Shown piece after piece: positions 34,738 through 43,483 of a stretch of DNA of 59,476 bases (position 1 is the first letter of the stretch; every line of letters starts with the position of its first letter). Origin of the DNA: Candidatus Poribacteria bacterium (lineage in GTDB: Bacteria > Poribacteria > WGA-4E > WGA-3G); assembly GCA_028821605.1 (NCBI GenBank), contig JAPPFM010000001.1:1-59476 (forward strand). The letters are read 5' to 3'. The notes under the pieces were generated by a model. That model searched no databases. It was not told the DNA's origin and saw nothing but the letters and a program-made list of their open reading frames with translations. The translations under genes and the position numbers were made by a program.

Positions 34738-36420
34738 TTATTTTTTGTTCTTTTCTGCTGGCTCTACAGAAATTCTTGCCTGAAAGGCATTAACATATTC
34801 CTCTTTATCTGACAGTTCAGCGGCGGCGATGGCGAGCTTAAAAACTTGCCCTCGGTAGAAAGGGTACGTAATTTGTGCCGTTCCACCGGGCGGAACATCC
34901 GTAGCATTGGCAATAGACTGGTCGTAACGCTGCCCGCGTTCTGTGGGGAATTCGATGTCGCTATCGTACAAATAGAACGAACCTGCAAGTTCGGCACTTC
35001 CGAGGCGTATATCAATGGTGAGTATCCCACCCTTTTCAAAGGTAGTTGCATCAATTCTTGCGATGGTGGACTCCTGATAACCGACCTCCAGCGTCCGGAT
35101 AACATCCAATACTTCCAACATAGGCTGCGTAGGGTTGAGCACCAGGTCTAAGTCTGTTAAGAAAGGTTTGAAAGGGCTTTCTTGTTTAGGAATATTCTCT
35201 TCCACGTCTAATAGATAAGCGAAAGAGTTGTCGGCACTAAACCCGGGATATTTTCCTTCTAAGGCTTCAATGAGAAAGAGTCGGTAATTTTCCGCTCTTG
35301 TCCTTCCTCCATCCCAATCGTGACCGTCATAGAGATATTTATTCAAAGGGAGTTTCCCTTTCAATTCAAAGTCAGGTGATATAATCAGACAGTCCACAGG
35401 TGAGCGTTCGTGCCAACCCTTTTTGATTGCTTGTGCTAATGGATGGGTAGTGTCAAACGACTTAGATTCGTGTGCGTATCTTTTGGCGAGATATTCTCGC
35501 ACACTCGGTTTCCTGCCTAATTCAAAATTAGACACCCATGTGTTGATAAAATTTTCGTTCAAGAATTGAATGACGCGTTCATTTGCGAGGACACCTGCCC
35601 TCAAATCTTTACCGCTCCCTCAGCATGCTTCATCGGCGAGAGGACCATCGACTGAAATGACATGAACGGGCTTCTGTTGTGCCTGTGTCATTTCCAATGC
35701 TTCCTCCAGCGATACCCAGTTAATTCGTTGCGATTCGTAGAATCGCAGTATTAGTGAACGTTCTGCTTCTTCTTGCGTGATTACTTCTGTGAATTCAGCG
35801 TCTTGTAGAACATCTTGTGTTCCGGCACAGAGTTCCATTTGCGAGCAGTAGCCTGCATCTGTAATCCATCTCGGAGCGTCCCAACCTTCTAATGTTGTTT
35901 CCCAATGAACGTCAAAGTTTAGGGTGCCTGCGGGGAGGTACATCTGAAAGAAAACAAGGACCTCTTGTGCCCGATCAATAATTAGATGTCCAGCAAACTG
36001 GGAAGGCGTGAACCAACCGTCAGTTAAGGCAAATTCCGCGTGAATGCGAAACACGATGTGAACAAATTGATCGTTGTAAGCGCGGAGGCATGCCCAGAGC
36101 CCCTTAGCTTCTTCTATGCCATACATCTCTGCACGCATTTCCAGGGAGGGTTTGGGATGAAGTTGTTTCAGCAATTGCTGGACATTGGTTTGTTTTATCT
36201 GCCAACACTCACCCACTGAAACTGCTTCGGCTGGGAGAAAATCACGAAAAACAGACGTAGAATACTGCTTTTCTGGTTCCGCAGCTCGCAGATTCGCCAA
36301 CGCATCCCATTCCTTATGAAAGTTGCCCGCGGTATGCTCAATCGATGCGATGAAGGCTTTGACCAATACATCTGCGTCCCCGGTAAGATTAATCGTAATT
36401 TCGTTTGATAATGTTTTCAT
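34738..36420 (-). CDS. Predicted selenoprotein 2: Cys-Sec thioredoxin-like protein (TGA at 35620-35622 read as Sec267)
   Basis: 560 residues if TGA 35620-35622 is decoded as selenocysteine. The first half ends INWVSLEEALEMTQAQQKPV, then HVISVDGPLADEAC; the frame continues Sec-GSGKDLRAGVLANERVIQFL, NENFINTWV. It is the longest paralogue because of an insertion near NKYLYDGHDWDGGRTRAENY and the extra KYPGFSADNSFAYLLDVEEN segment in the second half. GAGGAG lies 8 nt before the ATG, which itself follows the stop of selenoprotein 1 by one base (TGAAATG), so the two are translationally coupled. A hairpin GAGGGC-AGGT-GTCCTC lies 17 nt after the TGA. The protein ends in a lysine-rich AEKNKK. Same predicted role as its paralogues: cytoplasmic thiol/selenol redox enzyme of unknown substrate. 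Confidence 0.8.
35587..35602 (-). promoter_or_regulatory. Candidate bacterial SECIS hairpin of selenoprotein 2
   Basis: On the mRNA: GAGGGC-AGGU-GUCCUC (6 bp with one G-U; a 4-bp stem with an 8-nt loop is the alternative), 17 nt after the UGA at 35620-35622. Confidence 0.65.
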
Positions 36421-36421
36421 T

Positions 36422-37942
36422 TCAATTCTCCTCTACAGAGATTTTTGCCAGAAATGCGTTGGTACACATTTCTCCTTCATCCCAATATCCTGAAGCACCT
36501 AACCTAAAACGTTGTCCTCGGTCAAAACGGTGTGTCATCTGCAGTGTATCTCCGGGTTCACCCCATGTTCCAGTAAGTGCATCTTTCGGTTCTTCTTCAT
36601 CTATGGAAAGTTCGCCATCCTCGTCAAATAGATAAAACTCGCCGTCACCACCACCGCTACCGATTTTAATATCAATGGTGAGTATCCCGCCGTTTTCAAA
36701 AGACGTGACATCAATCACGACAACGGTGTAATCTAAATAACCGACAGTTGGTGTCCGAAAAACGTCCAGCACCTCCTCAACAGGATGCTTACGGGTAAGA
36801 ACAATGTTTCCCAATCCGGGCTGTTTTCCTTCCAAGGCATCCTTGAGAAATAGGTGGTAATATTTTGCTGGAGAGGTATTATCCCTCGTGAGTTCATTGA
36901 ACTGTTGTTTACCCATCAGTTCAAATTCGGGTGATATAACGAAGGAATCCACTGGCGAACCTTTTCTTGATCCGGTTTTCCATCCCCTCATGATGGCTTG
37001 CGCCAAAGCGTGAGTTGTATCAAACAGCGTGCCTTCGCGTTCGCGTCTTTTGGCAATCGGTTCCCGTAAACGACGGACACGTCCCAACTCAGAGTGGGGG
37101 ACCCATGTGTTAATGAAATGTTCGTTCAAAAATTCAATAATTTCGTCTCTTGAGAGGACACCTGCCCTCAGACCTTTGCCACTCGCTCAGCAGGACTCAT
37201 CGAAAAGCGGTCCATCTAATGTGACCGCGTGGATCGGTTTCTGCTGTGCGTGTGCCATCTCCAACGCTTCCTCCAGCGATACCCAGTTAATGTGCTGAAC
37301 CTTGTAGAAACGCGATATCAGTATGTGTTCGGCTTCTTCTTGTGTGATTGATGCGGTGAATTCGACATCGTGAGGTGGTGTACCTGTGCAGAGTTCCATT
37401 TGAGGACAATAGCCGATCTCGGATCCGATTGTGTTCCGATAAGCATCGAAATTCAGTGTCCCTTTAGGCACATGTATCTGAAAAAATGTGATTTCTTCTT
37501 TAGTTCGGTCAATAACGAGATGGCCAGCAAACTGGGAAGGTGTGAACCTCCCATCTGCAAATTTAAACTCCGCATGGAGGCGAAATACAACCTCAGCAAA
37601 TTTATCGTTGTAGGCGCGTAGACATGCCCACAAGCCATACGAATCTCCGTTATTGACATCCAAATCCAATCTCGGATTCGGGTGAAGTTGCCTGAGTAAT
37701 TCCAAAACACCCACCTCAATTTGCCAGCAATCACCGACCGAAACCGGTTCCGATGGAAGAAATGCCTGAAAAGTGGATGCGGCATGTTGCTTTTCTGGTT
37801 CAGCGACTCGCAAATTTGCCAATGCCTCCCACTCTATGTGGAAGTTGTATTGGGTGTATTCAATCGGCACGATGAACCCTTTAACGTTGACTTCTGTGTT
37901 CCCGTCAAGATTAAGCGTAATTTTGTTGTTCAGAGGTTTCAT
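36422..37942 (-). CDS. Predicted selenoprotein 1: Cys-Sec thioredoxin-like protein (TGA at 37187-37189 read as Sec252)
   Basis: 506 residues if TGA 37187-37189 is selenocysteine. The N-terminal domain (~225 residues) has NKITLNLDGNTEVNVKGF, LANLRVAEPEKQ and GLWACLRAYND. The junction is INWVSLEEALEMAHAQQKPI, then HAVTLDGPLFDESC, Sec, and ASGKGLRAGVLSRDEIIEFL, NEHFINTWVP (Ala replaces the Gly that follows Sec in the others). The second half contains FDTTHALAQAIMRGW, KGSPVDSFVIS and VVVIDVTSFENGGILTIDI. A hairpin GAGGGC-AGGT-GTCCTC lies 17 nt after the TGA. The ATG is 2 nt after the stop of the IMP dehydrogenase-like gene, and an AGGATGG ribosome-binding site lies inside that gene's end. First of four tandem paralogues; no signal peptide. 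Confidence 0.8.
37154..37169 (-). promoter_or_regulatory. Candidate bacterial SECIS hairpin of selenoprotein 1
   Basis: On the mRNA: GAGGGC-AGGU-GUCCUC, 17 nt after the UGA at 37187-37189, the same placement as in the other three genes. Confidence 0.65.
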
Positions 37943-37944
37943 TT

Positions 37945-39447
37945 TTATCCATCCTGCGTCGTTCTTGGGATAATGTCGTGAACACCGCCTTCACGAATAC
38001 TTGCTGAGGAGACTAACACGAATCTTGCTTTTTGACGAAATTCTGGTAGCGATATCGCCCCACAATTACATAGAAGCGATCGGATTTTCGCGAGGGTTGT
38101 TTTCAAATTATCGTTCATCTTTCCGGCATAAGGGACATAAGCGTCGGCACCTTCCTCGAACAATAATTCCGTACCGCCGCCCTCGTGGTAGCGTTGCCAA
38201 TTGGATGCTCGCTTTGTTCCTTCGCCCCAATATTCTTTCACTGTATTCATACCCAATTTTCTTAGCTTACTTGGACTTTCATCAAATCTTGCGAAATATC
38301 TGCCCATCATCACGAAATCGGCACCCATAGCAAGTGCCAAACCGATATGATAATCTTGGAATATGCCGCCATCTGAACAAATCGGCACGTAAACACCGGT
38401 TTCCTTCAAATACAGGTCTCTTTGCCGGGCGACTTCAATGACAGCAGTCGCTTGCCCACAACCAATCCCTTTCTGTTCTCTTGTTATACAAATAGCCCCG
38501 CCACCGATGCCCACTTTTACAAAATCAGCACCGGCTTCTACCAAATACATGAATGCATCTCCGTGAACGACATTCCCGCCGCCGACTTTTACAGTCCCAT
38601 TGTACGTATCTTTAATAAATTGAATGGTGTCTGATTGCCACTCTGTGTACCCTTCGGAAGAATCAACACAAATAATATCGACACCCGCTGCGACCAGTGC
38701 TGGTACTCTCTCTTTGTAATCTCTTGTATTAATTCCGGCACCCACCACGAGTCTTTTCTGAGAATCTACGGATTCAAGTGGATTTTTCTTATGGTCATCG
38801 TAATCCTTCCTGAAGACCAAATGTACCAGTTTACGATTTTCATCAACGATCGGCAGACAATTTATTTTGTGTTTCCAAATGAGGTCGTTGGCATCTTCAA
38901 TCGTAATCCCCTTTTGACCGACAATCAGTTCGGGAAACGGTGTCATGAATTCGCTTACTTTGGCGTTTAAATCTACTCGACTCAGTCTATAGTCCTTATC
39001 CGTTATGAGTCCGAAGAGTTCACCTGAAGACGAACCATCTTCGGTTATAGGAATCGTCGAGTGTCCTGTTTCTTCGGTGAGTTTCACGACATCTGCTATC
39101 GTGCTATCACACTTTAAATTTGAGTCGCTGACGACGAAACCCGCTTTGTGGCTTTTAACTGTCCGGACCATTGCTGCCTGCTCTTCAATACTTTGGGATC
39201 CATAGATAAAGGAGATCCCACCCTGTCTTGCGAGTGCAATTGCCAAATTGTGATCCGAAACGGCTTGCATGATGGCTGAAGCAAACGGGATATTCACTTC
39301 CAGAGATGGCGGTTGCTGCCCAACTTTAAACTTCACGAGCGGGGTTCTCAGGATAACGTTTTCAGGGATACAATCCTTCGTGGTTAAGTTGGGTAAAAGC
39401 AGGTATTCGCTGAAAGTCCGGCTTGCTTCAGAAAAAAAGTGAGCCAT
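37945..39447 (-). CDS. guaB: Divergent IMP dehydrogenase (GuaB-like) with two CBS domains
   Basis: 500 residues, the usual length for IMP dehydrogenase. The N-terminal barrel part ([20 protein letters not shown]) is followed by a CBS pair (~95-215: [40 protein letters not shown]), then the barrel with [18 protein letters not shown] and KVGGGNVV. The catalytic loop [17 protein letters not shown] has the active Cys (about 318) but differs from the common GPGSICTTR. Next come CSDGGI and a flap region with [10 protein letters not shown]. The enzyme oxidises IMP to XMP using NAD+, the committed step to GMP. AGGAGGAATGAATC precedes the ATG. It directly heads the selenoprotein array, with only 2 nt between stop and next start. 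Related GMP reductase-like activity cannot be excluded. Confidence 0.85.
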   Translation of the reverse strand: MAHFFSEASRTFSEYLLLPNLTTKDCIPENVILRTPLVKFKVGQQPPSLEVNIPFASAIMQAVSDHNLAIALARQGGISFIYGSQSIEEQAAMVRTVKSHKAGFVVSDSNLKCDSTIADVVKLTEETGHSTIPITEDGSSSGELFGLITDKDYRLSRVDLNAKVSEFMTPFPELIVGQKGITIEDANDLIWKHKINCLPIVDENRKLVHLVFRKDYDDHKKNPLESVDSQKRLVVGAGINTRDYKERVPALVAAGVDIICVDSSEGYTEWQSDTIQFIKDTYNGTVKVGGGNVVHGDAFMYLVEAGADFVKVGIGGGAICITREQKGIGCGQATAVIEVARQRDLYLKETGVYVPICSDGGIFQDYHIGLALAMGADFVMMGRYFARFDESPSKLRKLGMNTVKEYWGEGTKRASNWQRYHEGGGTELLFEEGADAYVPYAGKMNDNLKTTLAKIRSLLCNCGAISLPEFRQKARFVLVSSASIREGGVHDIIPRTTQDG

Positions 39448-39511
39448 GATTCATTCCTCCTGTCAAAAGAAAAAATGGTTGTTTGAGCTTCTCGATTTGG
39501 GTAACACATAA

Positions 39512-40210
39512 TTATGCTAATTCGGAAACGATGTCGCACAACTCCGAGATTTCATCAATGGCAATTCCCTGCCAGTTTTCTACTTCCGGTCGATATGAGT
39601 CGTAGACATCTGTTAAATCGACTCGTTTTAGTATGGGTAGCATGCCGACCGCCGCTGCACCCGTCAATTCTTCACCGCTTCCATCCCCAACGTAAAGGCA
39701 CTCCTGTGGTTGGACCTTCAGCCGTTCACACACTATCTGGTAGATACGCCGCGATGGTTTCCTAATCCGTTCTTCACAGGAGAAAACAGGAACGTCAATG
39801 TATTGGGCTAACGAAGATTGCGCGAACGCAGATGGGATAGGCGGCCTGCAGTTCGTAATAAGACCTAAAAGTAAACCATCACTTTTTAGTGTATCTAATG
39901 CCTCTAAGACCTTGGACTCGATCACGAGTGTACTCTCTGAGAATTCATAATGTAGAGTGACAACCTGCTCAATTTGGGTGGTATTCACTTTAACACTTAA
40001 GCGACCACATATCTCAAGTATATTGTCTTCAACGGCATAATAGCCGCCTGAGGATTTATCGTTAATTGTTTCCAGCATGACTTGCCGGAATTTTAGGTAT
40101 GGAATATCAAGAGTTTTTGCCATCTGTTCTTGGACCTGGTCGTACGCTTGGCTGCTGAAATTTTCAACTAATGTACCGTATAAATCGAATATGATGGCTT
40201 TGTAAGGCAT
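39512..40210 (-). CDS. HAD-superfamily hydrolase (phosphatase-like)
   Basis: About 232 residues from ATG 40210 (GGTGGAG just upstream; an earlier in-frame ATG at 40282 would add 24 non-conserved residues). HAD motif I is IIFDLYGTLVE (residues ~6-16), motif II LITNCRPP, motif III lysine in RKPSRRIY, and motif IV YVGDGSGEEL. An alpha-helical cap lies between motifs I and II, so it belongs to the C1-cap group with phosphoglycolate phosphatase and haloacid dehalogenase; substrate unknown. It ends 64 bp before the IMP dehydrogenase-like gene on the same strand, so nucleotide-related dephosphorylation is possible but unproven. Confidence 0.82.
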   Translation of the reverse strand: MPYKAIIFDLYGTLVENFSSQAYDQVQEQMAKTLDIPYLKFRQVMLETINDKSSGGYYAVEDNILEICGRLSVKVNTTQIEQVVTLHYEFSESTLVIESKVLEALDTLKSDGLLLGLITNCRPPIPSAFAQSSLAQYIDVPVFSCEERIRKPSRRIYQIVCERLKVQPQECLYVGDGSGEELTGAAAVGMLPILKRVDLTDVYDSYRPEVENWQGIAIDEISELCDIVSELA

Positions 40211-40331
40211 CTCTCCACCGGATGCTAAAGTTGGAACGATTTTAAGATGAAAACAGGCACTGTTGTTATGGTTAACTCGCAAGTGCCTGGTTTGTTCAGA
40301 TTTTTGCTGTTAGCGTCTGGAAAACTGGAAT

Positions 40332-40592
40332 CTAAAACTCTCGATCCCATGGGTGCCTTTCTGATTCGATGTACGCGTTAATTTCTTCAACGGTACTTCC
40401 CCATGTGCCTTTCATTGAGCCGCGGTTTTTTTCAATCAGTGCTCTCTTTTGATCAAGAGAAAGTTCAGAAGTGGCAGAAGGGAGGGTTTTGATTTCAACC
40501 TCAAGTGCTTGTCCTTCAGGAAGATTGATCTTATCTAATGGCTCAATCACCCCGTTTTTGTAGGTTGCTTTTATCTTTTTTGGATGTGTCAT
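40332..40592 (-). CDS. AF2212/DUF104-like antitoxin, apparently without its own toxin
   Basis: 86 residues. The N-terminus KKIKATYKNGVIEPLDKINL followed by PEGQALEVEI is the beta-strand signature of the AF2212-like (DUF104) antitoxin family. The C-terminal tail (GSMKGTWGSTVEEINAYIESE) resembles VapB-type antitoxin ends that bind a PIN toxin. No toxin gene is adjacent; the nearest PIN gene (41324) already has its own partner. It lies between the HAD gene and leuD, all on the minus strand. Possibly an orphan antitoxin or part of a decayed module. Confidence 0.68.
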   Translation of the reverse strand: MTHPKKIKATYKNGVIEPLDKINLPEGQALEVEIKTLPSATSELSLDQKRALIEKNRGSMKGTWGSTVEEINAYIESERHPWDREF

Positions 40593-40667
40593 CTTTTATC
40601 TCCGTCTTAATTTTTCCACAATTAGCACTCAAAACGGGCACTATAGACCCTGACTACGGAAACCAAC

Positions 40668-41249
40668 CTATCGATTTTCATACGCTGCAATGTCCCCTTC
40701 ATATTGCAAAGTCCAACCGATCTCATCGAGTCCGTTGAGTAAGCAGTATTTCTCAAAGTCACCGATTTCAAAAGTGTGGGCAGCGCCGTCAGAACAGATG
40801 ACCGATTGCTCTTCTAAGTCTATCATCAGCTGGTAGCCCTCGGTGTCTTGTGCTTCTTGACTGAGCGAGGTGATAACATCTGCTGGCAGAGCTATCGGAA
40901 GGATGCCGTTCTTATAGCAGTTGTTACGGAAGATGTCCGCAAATGAGGGTGCGAGAATCGCTTTGAAGCCGTACTGTTGGAGTGCCCACGGTGCGTGTTC
41001 ACGGGAGCTGCCACACCCGAAATTCGCACCTGCGATGAGAATACTCGCCCCTGCGTAGCGCGGGAGGTTCAGCACGAATTCTGGGTTCGGATCTCCGTTT
41101 TCAAGGTAACGCCAATCGTTAAAGAGAAATTCACCGAAGCCTGTCCGTTCAATCCGTTTCAAAAATTGCTTCGGGATAATCTGGTCGGTATCAACATTAA
41201 TCCGGTCGAGTAGGACGACACGTCCGACGTGTTCTGTGAATGCTTCCAT
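40668..41249 (-). CDS. leuD: 3-isopropylmalate dehydratase small subunit
   Basis: 193 residues, the usual LeuD length. Conserved features: [17 protein letters not shown] near the N-terminus, [17 protein letters not shown] (about 71-87) in the substrate-binding region, [14 protein letters not shown], and the C-terminal [11 protein letters not shown]. With LeuC it isomerises 2-isopropylmalate to 3-isopropylmalate in leucine synthesis, in the cytoplasm. leuC lies upstream on the same strand but is separated by a toxin-antitoxin pair, which breaks the usual leuCD adjacency. Confidence 0.95.
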   Translation of the reverse strand: MEAFTEHVGRVVLLDRINVDTDQIIPKQFLKRIERTGFGEFLFNDWRYLENGDPNPEFVLNLPRYAGASILIAGANFGCGSSREHAPWALQQYGFKAILAPSFADIFRNNCYKNGILPIALPADVITSLSQEAQDTEGYQLMIDLEEQSVICSDGAAHTFEIGDFEKYCLLNGLDEIGWTLQYEGDIAAYENR

Positions 41250-41323
41250 TTTTCTGTTTTCTCCTTCTTATGTTTTCTGGCATTTTCAGATAAATTTGGG
41301 TTTCATACTGCCGAAGAATTTCA

Positions 41324-41728
41324 TTATAATACCTCAATAGGTTCCTTTCGTTTCCTTTCGGTCCGATCAAAATCCGCATCGAAACTGATGAGTTGCATCT
41401 CGTATTTCGCGGCGACAGTGTATTGGTATGCATCGTCAAAGTCAAGGTTAAATTTATCGACTGTCAGGTCCAGCGTTTTAAGATCTTCCGGAGGCAATGA
41501 GAGGATGCCGATCCCGTCAACAATTATATCCTCTAAGAACGAACTAAAGAGCGCGAAATTCTTCAACCGATACAGAATAATGCCTATGGAATGAAGCGAC
41601 AAATCTGTTATGAAGATTGTGCTCAAGTCAATATTCTGTAAGAATGATTGGACATCTTCCTTTTTATCTTGTCCCAACAAGGCTTCAAGAAAAATATTGG
41701 TATCCGCGAGGTACACTAATCCCTCCAA
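41324..41728 (-). CDS. PIN-domain toxin (VapC-like)
   Basis: 134 residues. The acidic residues expected of the PIN ribonuclease fold are visible: YLADTNIFLEAL (first Asp, ~9), the mid-region ITDLSLHSIGIILYRL (in place of the usual Glu segment, so partly divergent) and the C-terminal DFDDAYQYTVAAKY and LISFDADFDRT with Asp clusters. Such toxins cleave RNA and are neutralised by a co-encoded antitoxin. The gene overlaps the end of the DUF2281-type antitoxin gene by 13 nt, the standard arrangement. The pair sits between leuC and leuD. Confidence 0.82.
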   Translation of the reverse strand: MEGLVYLADTNIFLEALLGQDKKEDVQSFLQNIDLSTIFITDLSLHSIGIILYRLKNFALFSSFLEDIIVDGIGILSLPPEDLKTLDLTVDKFNLDFDDAYQYTVAAKYEMQLISFDADFDRTERKRKEPIEVL

Positions 41729-41922
41729 TCTGACGCTTTTTTTTGAAGTTCAAGGGCTGTGTACTGGTCACGATACGCTTTTAATCCGCCAACCCATTCC
41801 AAGTTTGGTTTTTTCTTTCGTTTTGAACTTTTTTTGGTTCGTAGAAAATCAATGAAATGGATGACTTCTTCTTGGAGTTCGGGAGGAAGCTCCCTGATTT
41901 TTTCAATAATGGTAGATTCCAT
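41716..41922 (-). CDS. DUF2281-like antitoxin partner of the PIN toxin
   Basis: About 68 residues from ATG 41922 (MESTIIEKIRELPPELQEEV); the longer reading from 41991 adds 23 residues without conserved character. The helix IREL PPELQEEVIHFIDFL, the basic linker (KKSSKRKKKP) and the tail LEWVGGLKAYRDQYTALELQ match small DUF2281 antitoxins that precede PIN toxins. It overlaps the toxin gene by 13 nt. The pair inserts into the leuC-leuD junction. Confidence 0.75.
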   Translation of the reverse strand: MESTIIEKIRELPPELQEEVIHFIDFLRTKKSSKRKKKPNLEWVGGLKAYRDQYTALELQKKASDWRD

Positions 41923-41996
41923 TGTTACCCCGTATTTCCTTATATTGAGTTGAAAGAAAAGGATCCGCCTTCCAATCTTCCAGTCTTCCACGCTTC

Positions 41997-43385
41997 CTAT
42001 TGAAATTTTCGGATGTCAACGAAATGACCTGTAACCGCCGTTGCAGCTGCCATCTGTGGACTGACGAGGTGCGTGCGTCCGCCTTTACCCTGTCTGCCTT
42101 CAAAATTCCGGTTCGATGTGCTGGCGCAACGTTGACCCGGCATCAAAATGTCAGGATTCATGCCGAGGCACATACTGCAACCGGCTTCACGCCATTCAAA
42201 ACCTGCCTCTTGGAAAACCTTGTCAAGTCCTTCCGCCTCCGCTTGACGTTTGACTGCCTGCGAACCCGGAACGACCATCGCATTGACGGTCTCTGCGACT
42301 TTCTTGCCTTTGGCGACTTCCGCAGCAGCCCGTAAATCGCTGATACGGGAGTTGGTGCAGCTGCCGATGAAAACCCTGTCCACAGGAATATCTGTTATCG
42401 GGGTGCCGGGTTGGAGGTCCATGTATTCCAAAGCGTGTTCTGCAGCGCGCTTATCGTCGGTTGTGTTCATGTCTGCTGGATCCGGCACACGTCCTGTCAC
42501 ATCGGTCACCATGCCGGGATTTGTGCCCCATGTCACTTGCGGTGCGATGTCCGCTGCGTCGAGTTGTAGCGTTCGGTCATAAGTTGCGCCTTCGTCAGTC
42601 GGAAGTTGTTTCCAGCGTTCAACTGCTGCATCAAACTCTTCGCCTTTGGGTGCGAAACGCTTGCCAGTGATATATTCGTAGGTGGTATCGTCGGGGGCAA
42701 TCATACCCGCACGTGCGCCTGCCTCAATTGACATATTACAGACAGTCATCCGCTCCTCAATACTGAGGGCGCGGATCGCAGAGCCTGTGTACTCGACCAC
42801 AGCACCGTTGCCGCCGTCAATACCGATATGCCCGATAATCGAGAGGATAATGTCTTTTGCGGTCACGCCGTAGGGGAGTGTACCATCAATCCGAATCTCA
42901 AAGGTCTCCGATTTCTGTTGCAAGAGGCATTGTGTGGCGAGGACGTGTTCAATCTCGCTGGTGCCGATGCCGAAGGCGAGAGCACCTAACGCACCGTGCG
43001 TTGAGGTATGGCTATCGCCGCACACAATGGTTTTGCCGGGCTGCGTGATGCCGAGTTCGGGTCCGATGACATGGACGATGCCTTGCTCAGGACTATCAAT
43101 GTCGTAGAGCGGGATGTCAAACTCAGTGCAGTTTTCTGCGAGCGTTTCCATCTGTTTCGCTGCGATTAGGTCGGTAATAGGCAGCGACCTATCCGTCGTC
43201 GGTACGTTGTGATCCATCGTGGCGAACGTCAGATCAGGACGGCGTACCTTTCGGTTGTTGAGCCGCAACCCTTCAAATGCCTGTGGGGATGTGACTTCGT
43301 GAACGAGGTGTGTGTCGATATAGAGGATCGGCACTTCATCCGCGGAGGCGCGCACGAGATGCGCCTCCCATATTTTTTCGTACAT
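41997..43385 (-). CDS. leuC: 3-isopropylmalate dehydratase large subunit, with N-terminus abutting a tnpB element
   Basis: 462 residues from ATG 43385 ([11 protein letters not shown]), which matches the family's usual start and length (~465). Longer in-frame starts at 43436 and 43478 would read through the end of the neighbouring insertion element and are judged artefactual. The [4Fe-4S] ligands are in [11 protein letters not shown] (one Cys) and [12 protein letters not shown] (two Cys). [23 protein letters not shown], and [20 protein letters not shown] are conserved. The enzyme interconverts 2- and 3-isopropylmalate with LeuD. The original promoter region upstream is cut off by the tnpB element, so expression probably relies on the element's promoter or internal signals. 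Confidence 0.94.
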   Translation of the reverse strand: MYEKIWEAHLVRASADEVPILYIDTHLVHEVTSPQAFEGLRLNNRKVRRPDLTFATMDHNVPTTDRSLPITDLIAAKQMETLAENCTEFDIPLYDIDSPEQGIVHVIGPELGITQPGKTIVCGDSHTSTHGALGALAFGIGTSEIEHVLATQCLLQQKSETFEIRIDGTLPYGVTAKDIILSIIGHIGIDGGNGAVVEYTGSAIRALSIEERMTVCNMSIEAGARAGMIAPDDTTYEYITGKRFAPKGEEFDAAVERWKQLPTDEGATYDRTLQLDAADIAPQVTWGTNPGMVTDVTGRVPDPADMNTTDDKRAAEHALEYMDLQPGTPITDIPVDRVFIGSCTNSRISDLRAAAEVAKGKKVAETVNAMVVPGSQAVKRQAEAEGLDKVFQEAGFEWREAGCSMCLGMNPDILMPGQRCASTSNRNFEGRQGKGGRTHLVSPQMAAATAVTGHFVDIRKFQ

Positions 43386-43392
43386 CGTTTTT

Positions 43393-43483
43393 TTGACACT
43401 CCCATGTCTAAAGTCGTGGGATTCTTGTTTCGCCATTTCGTGCCTCCCGCAAGTGGAGGACTTATAGAAACTCCACAAGCGTT
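43393..43483 (-). ncRNA. Predicted omega RNA/right end of the tnpB element
   Basis: In this family the guide RNA scaffold spans the tnpB 3' end and the right end. Here it would finish at TCAA (43393) after the hairpin AATCCCACGACTTTAGACAT (then GGG). The following bases (43392 downwards, AAAAACGATGTACGAAAAAA) would be the guide, covering the leuC start codon. Location by analogy; expression not shown. Confidence 0.55.

Noticed and set aside
31385-37942. Eight separate minus-strand genes (four ~250-aa first halves, four ~235-290-aa second halves)
   Set aside because: All four TGA codons fall at one homologous position after Cys, the frame is unchanged across every junction, and the sequence between TGA and the next possible start is conserved at the protein level. 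The second halves mostly begin at GTG/TTG or internal ATG codons without a ribosome-binding site.
43386-43478. Longer leuC starts at 43478 and 43436
   Set aside because: These 15-31 extra residues are encoded by the right end of the tnpB element (hairpin CCCACG...CATGGG); the family normally starts at the MYEKIW position and the shorter form has the normal length. Translation from 43436 behind GGGAGG remains possible as a fusion.
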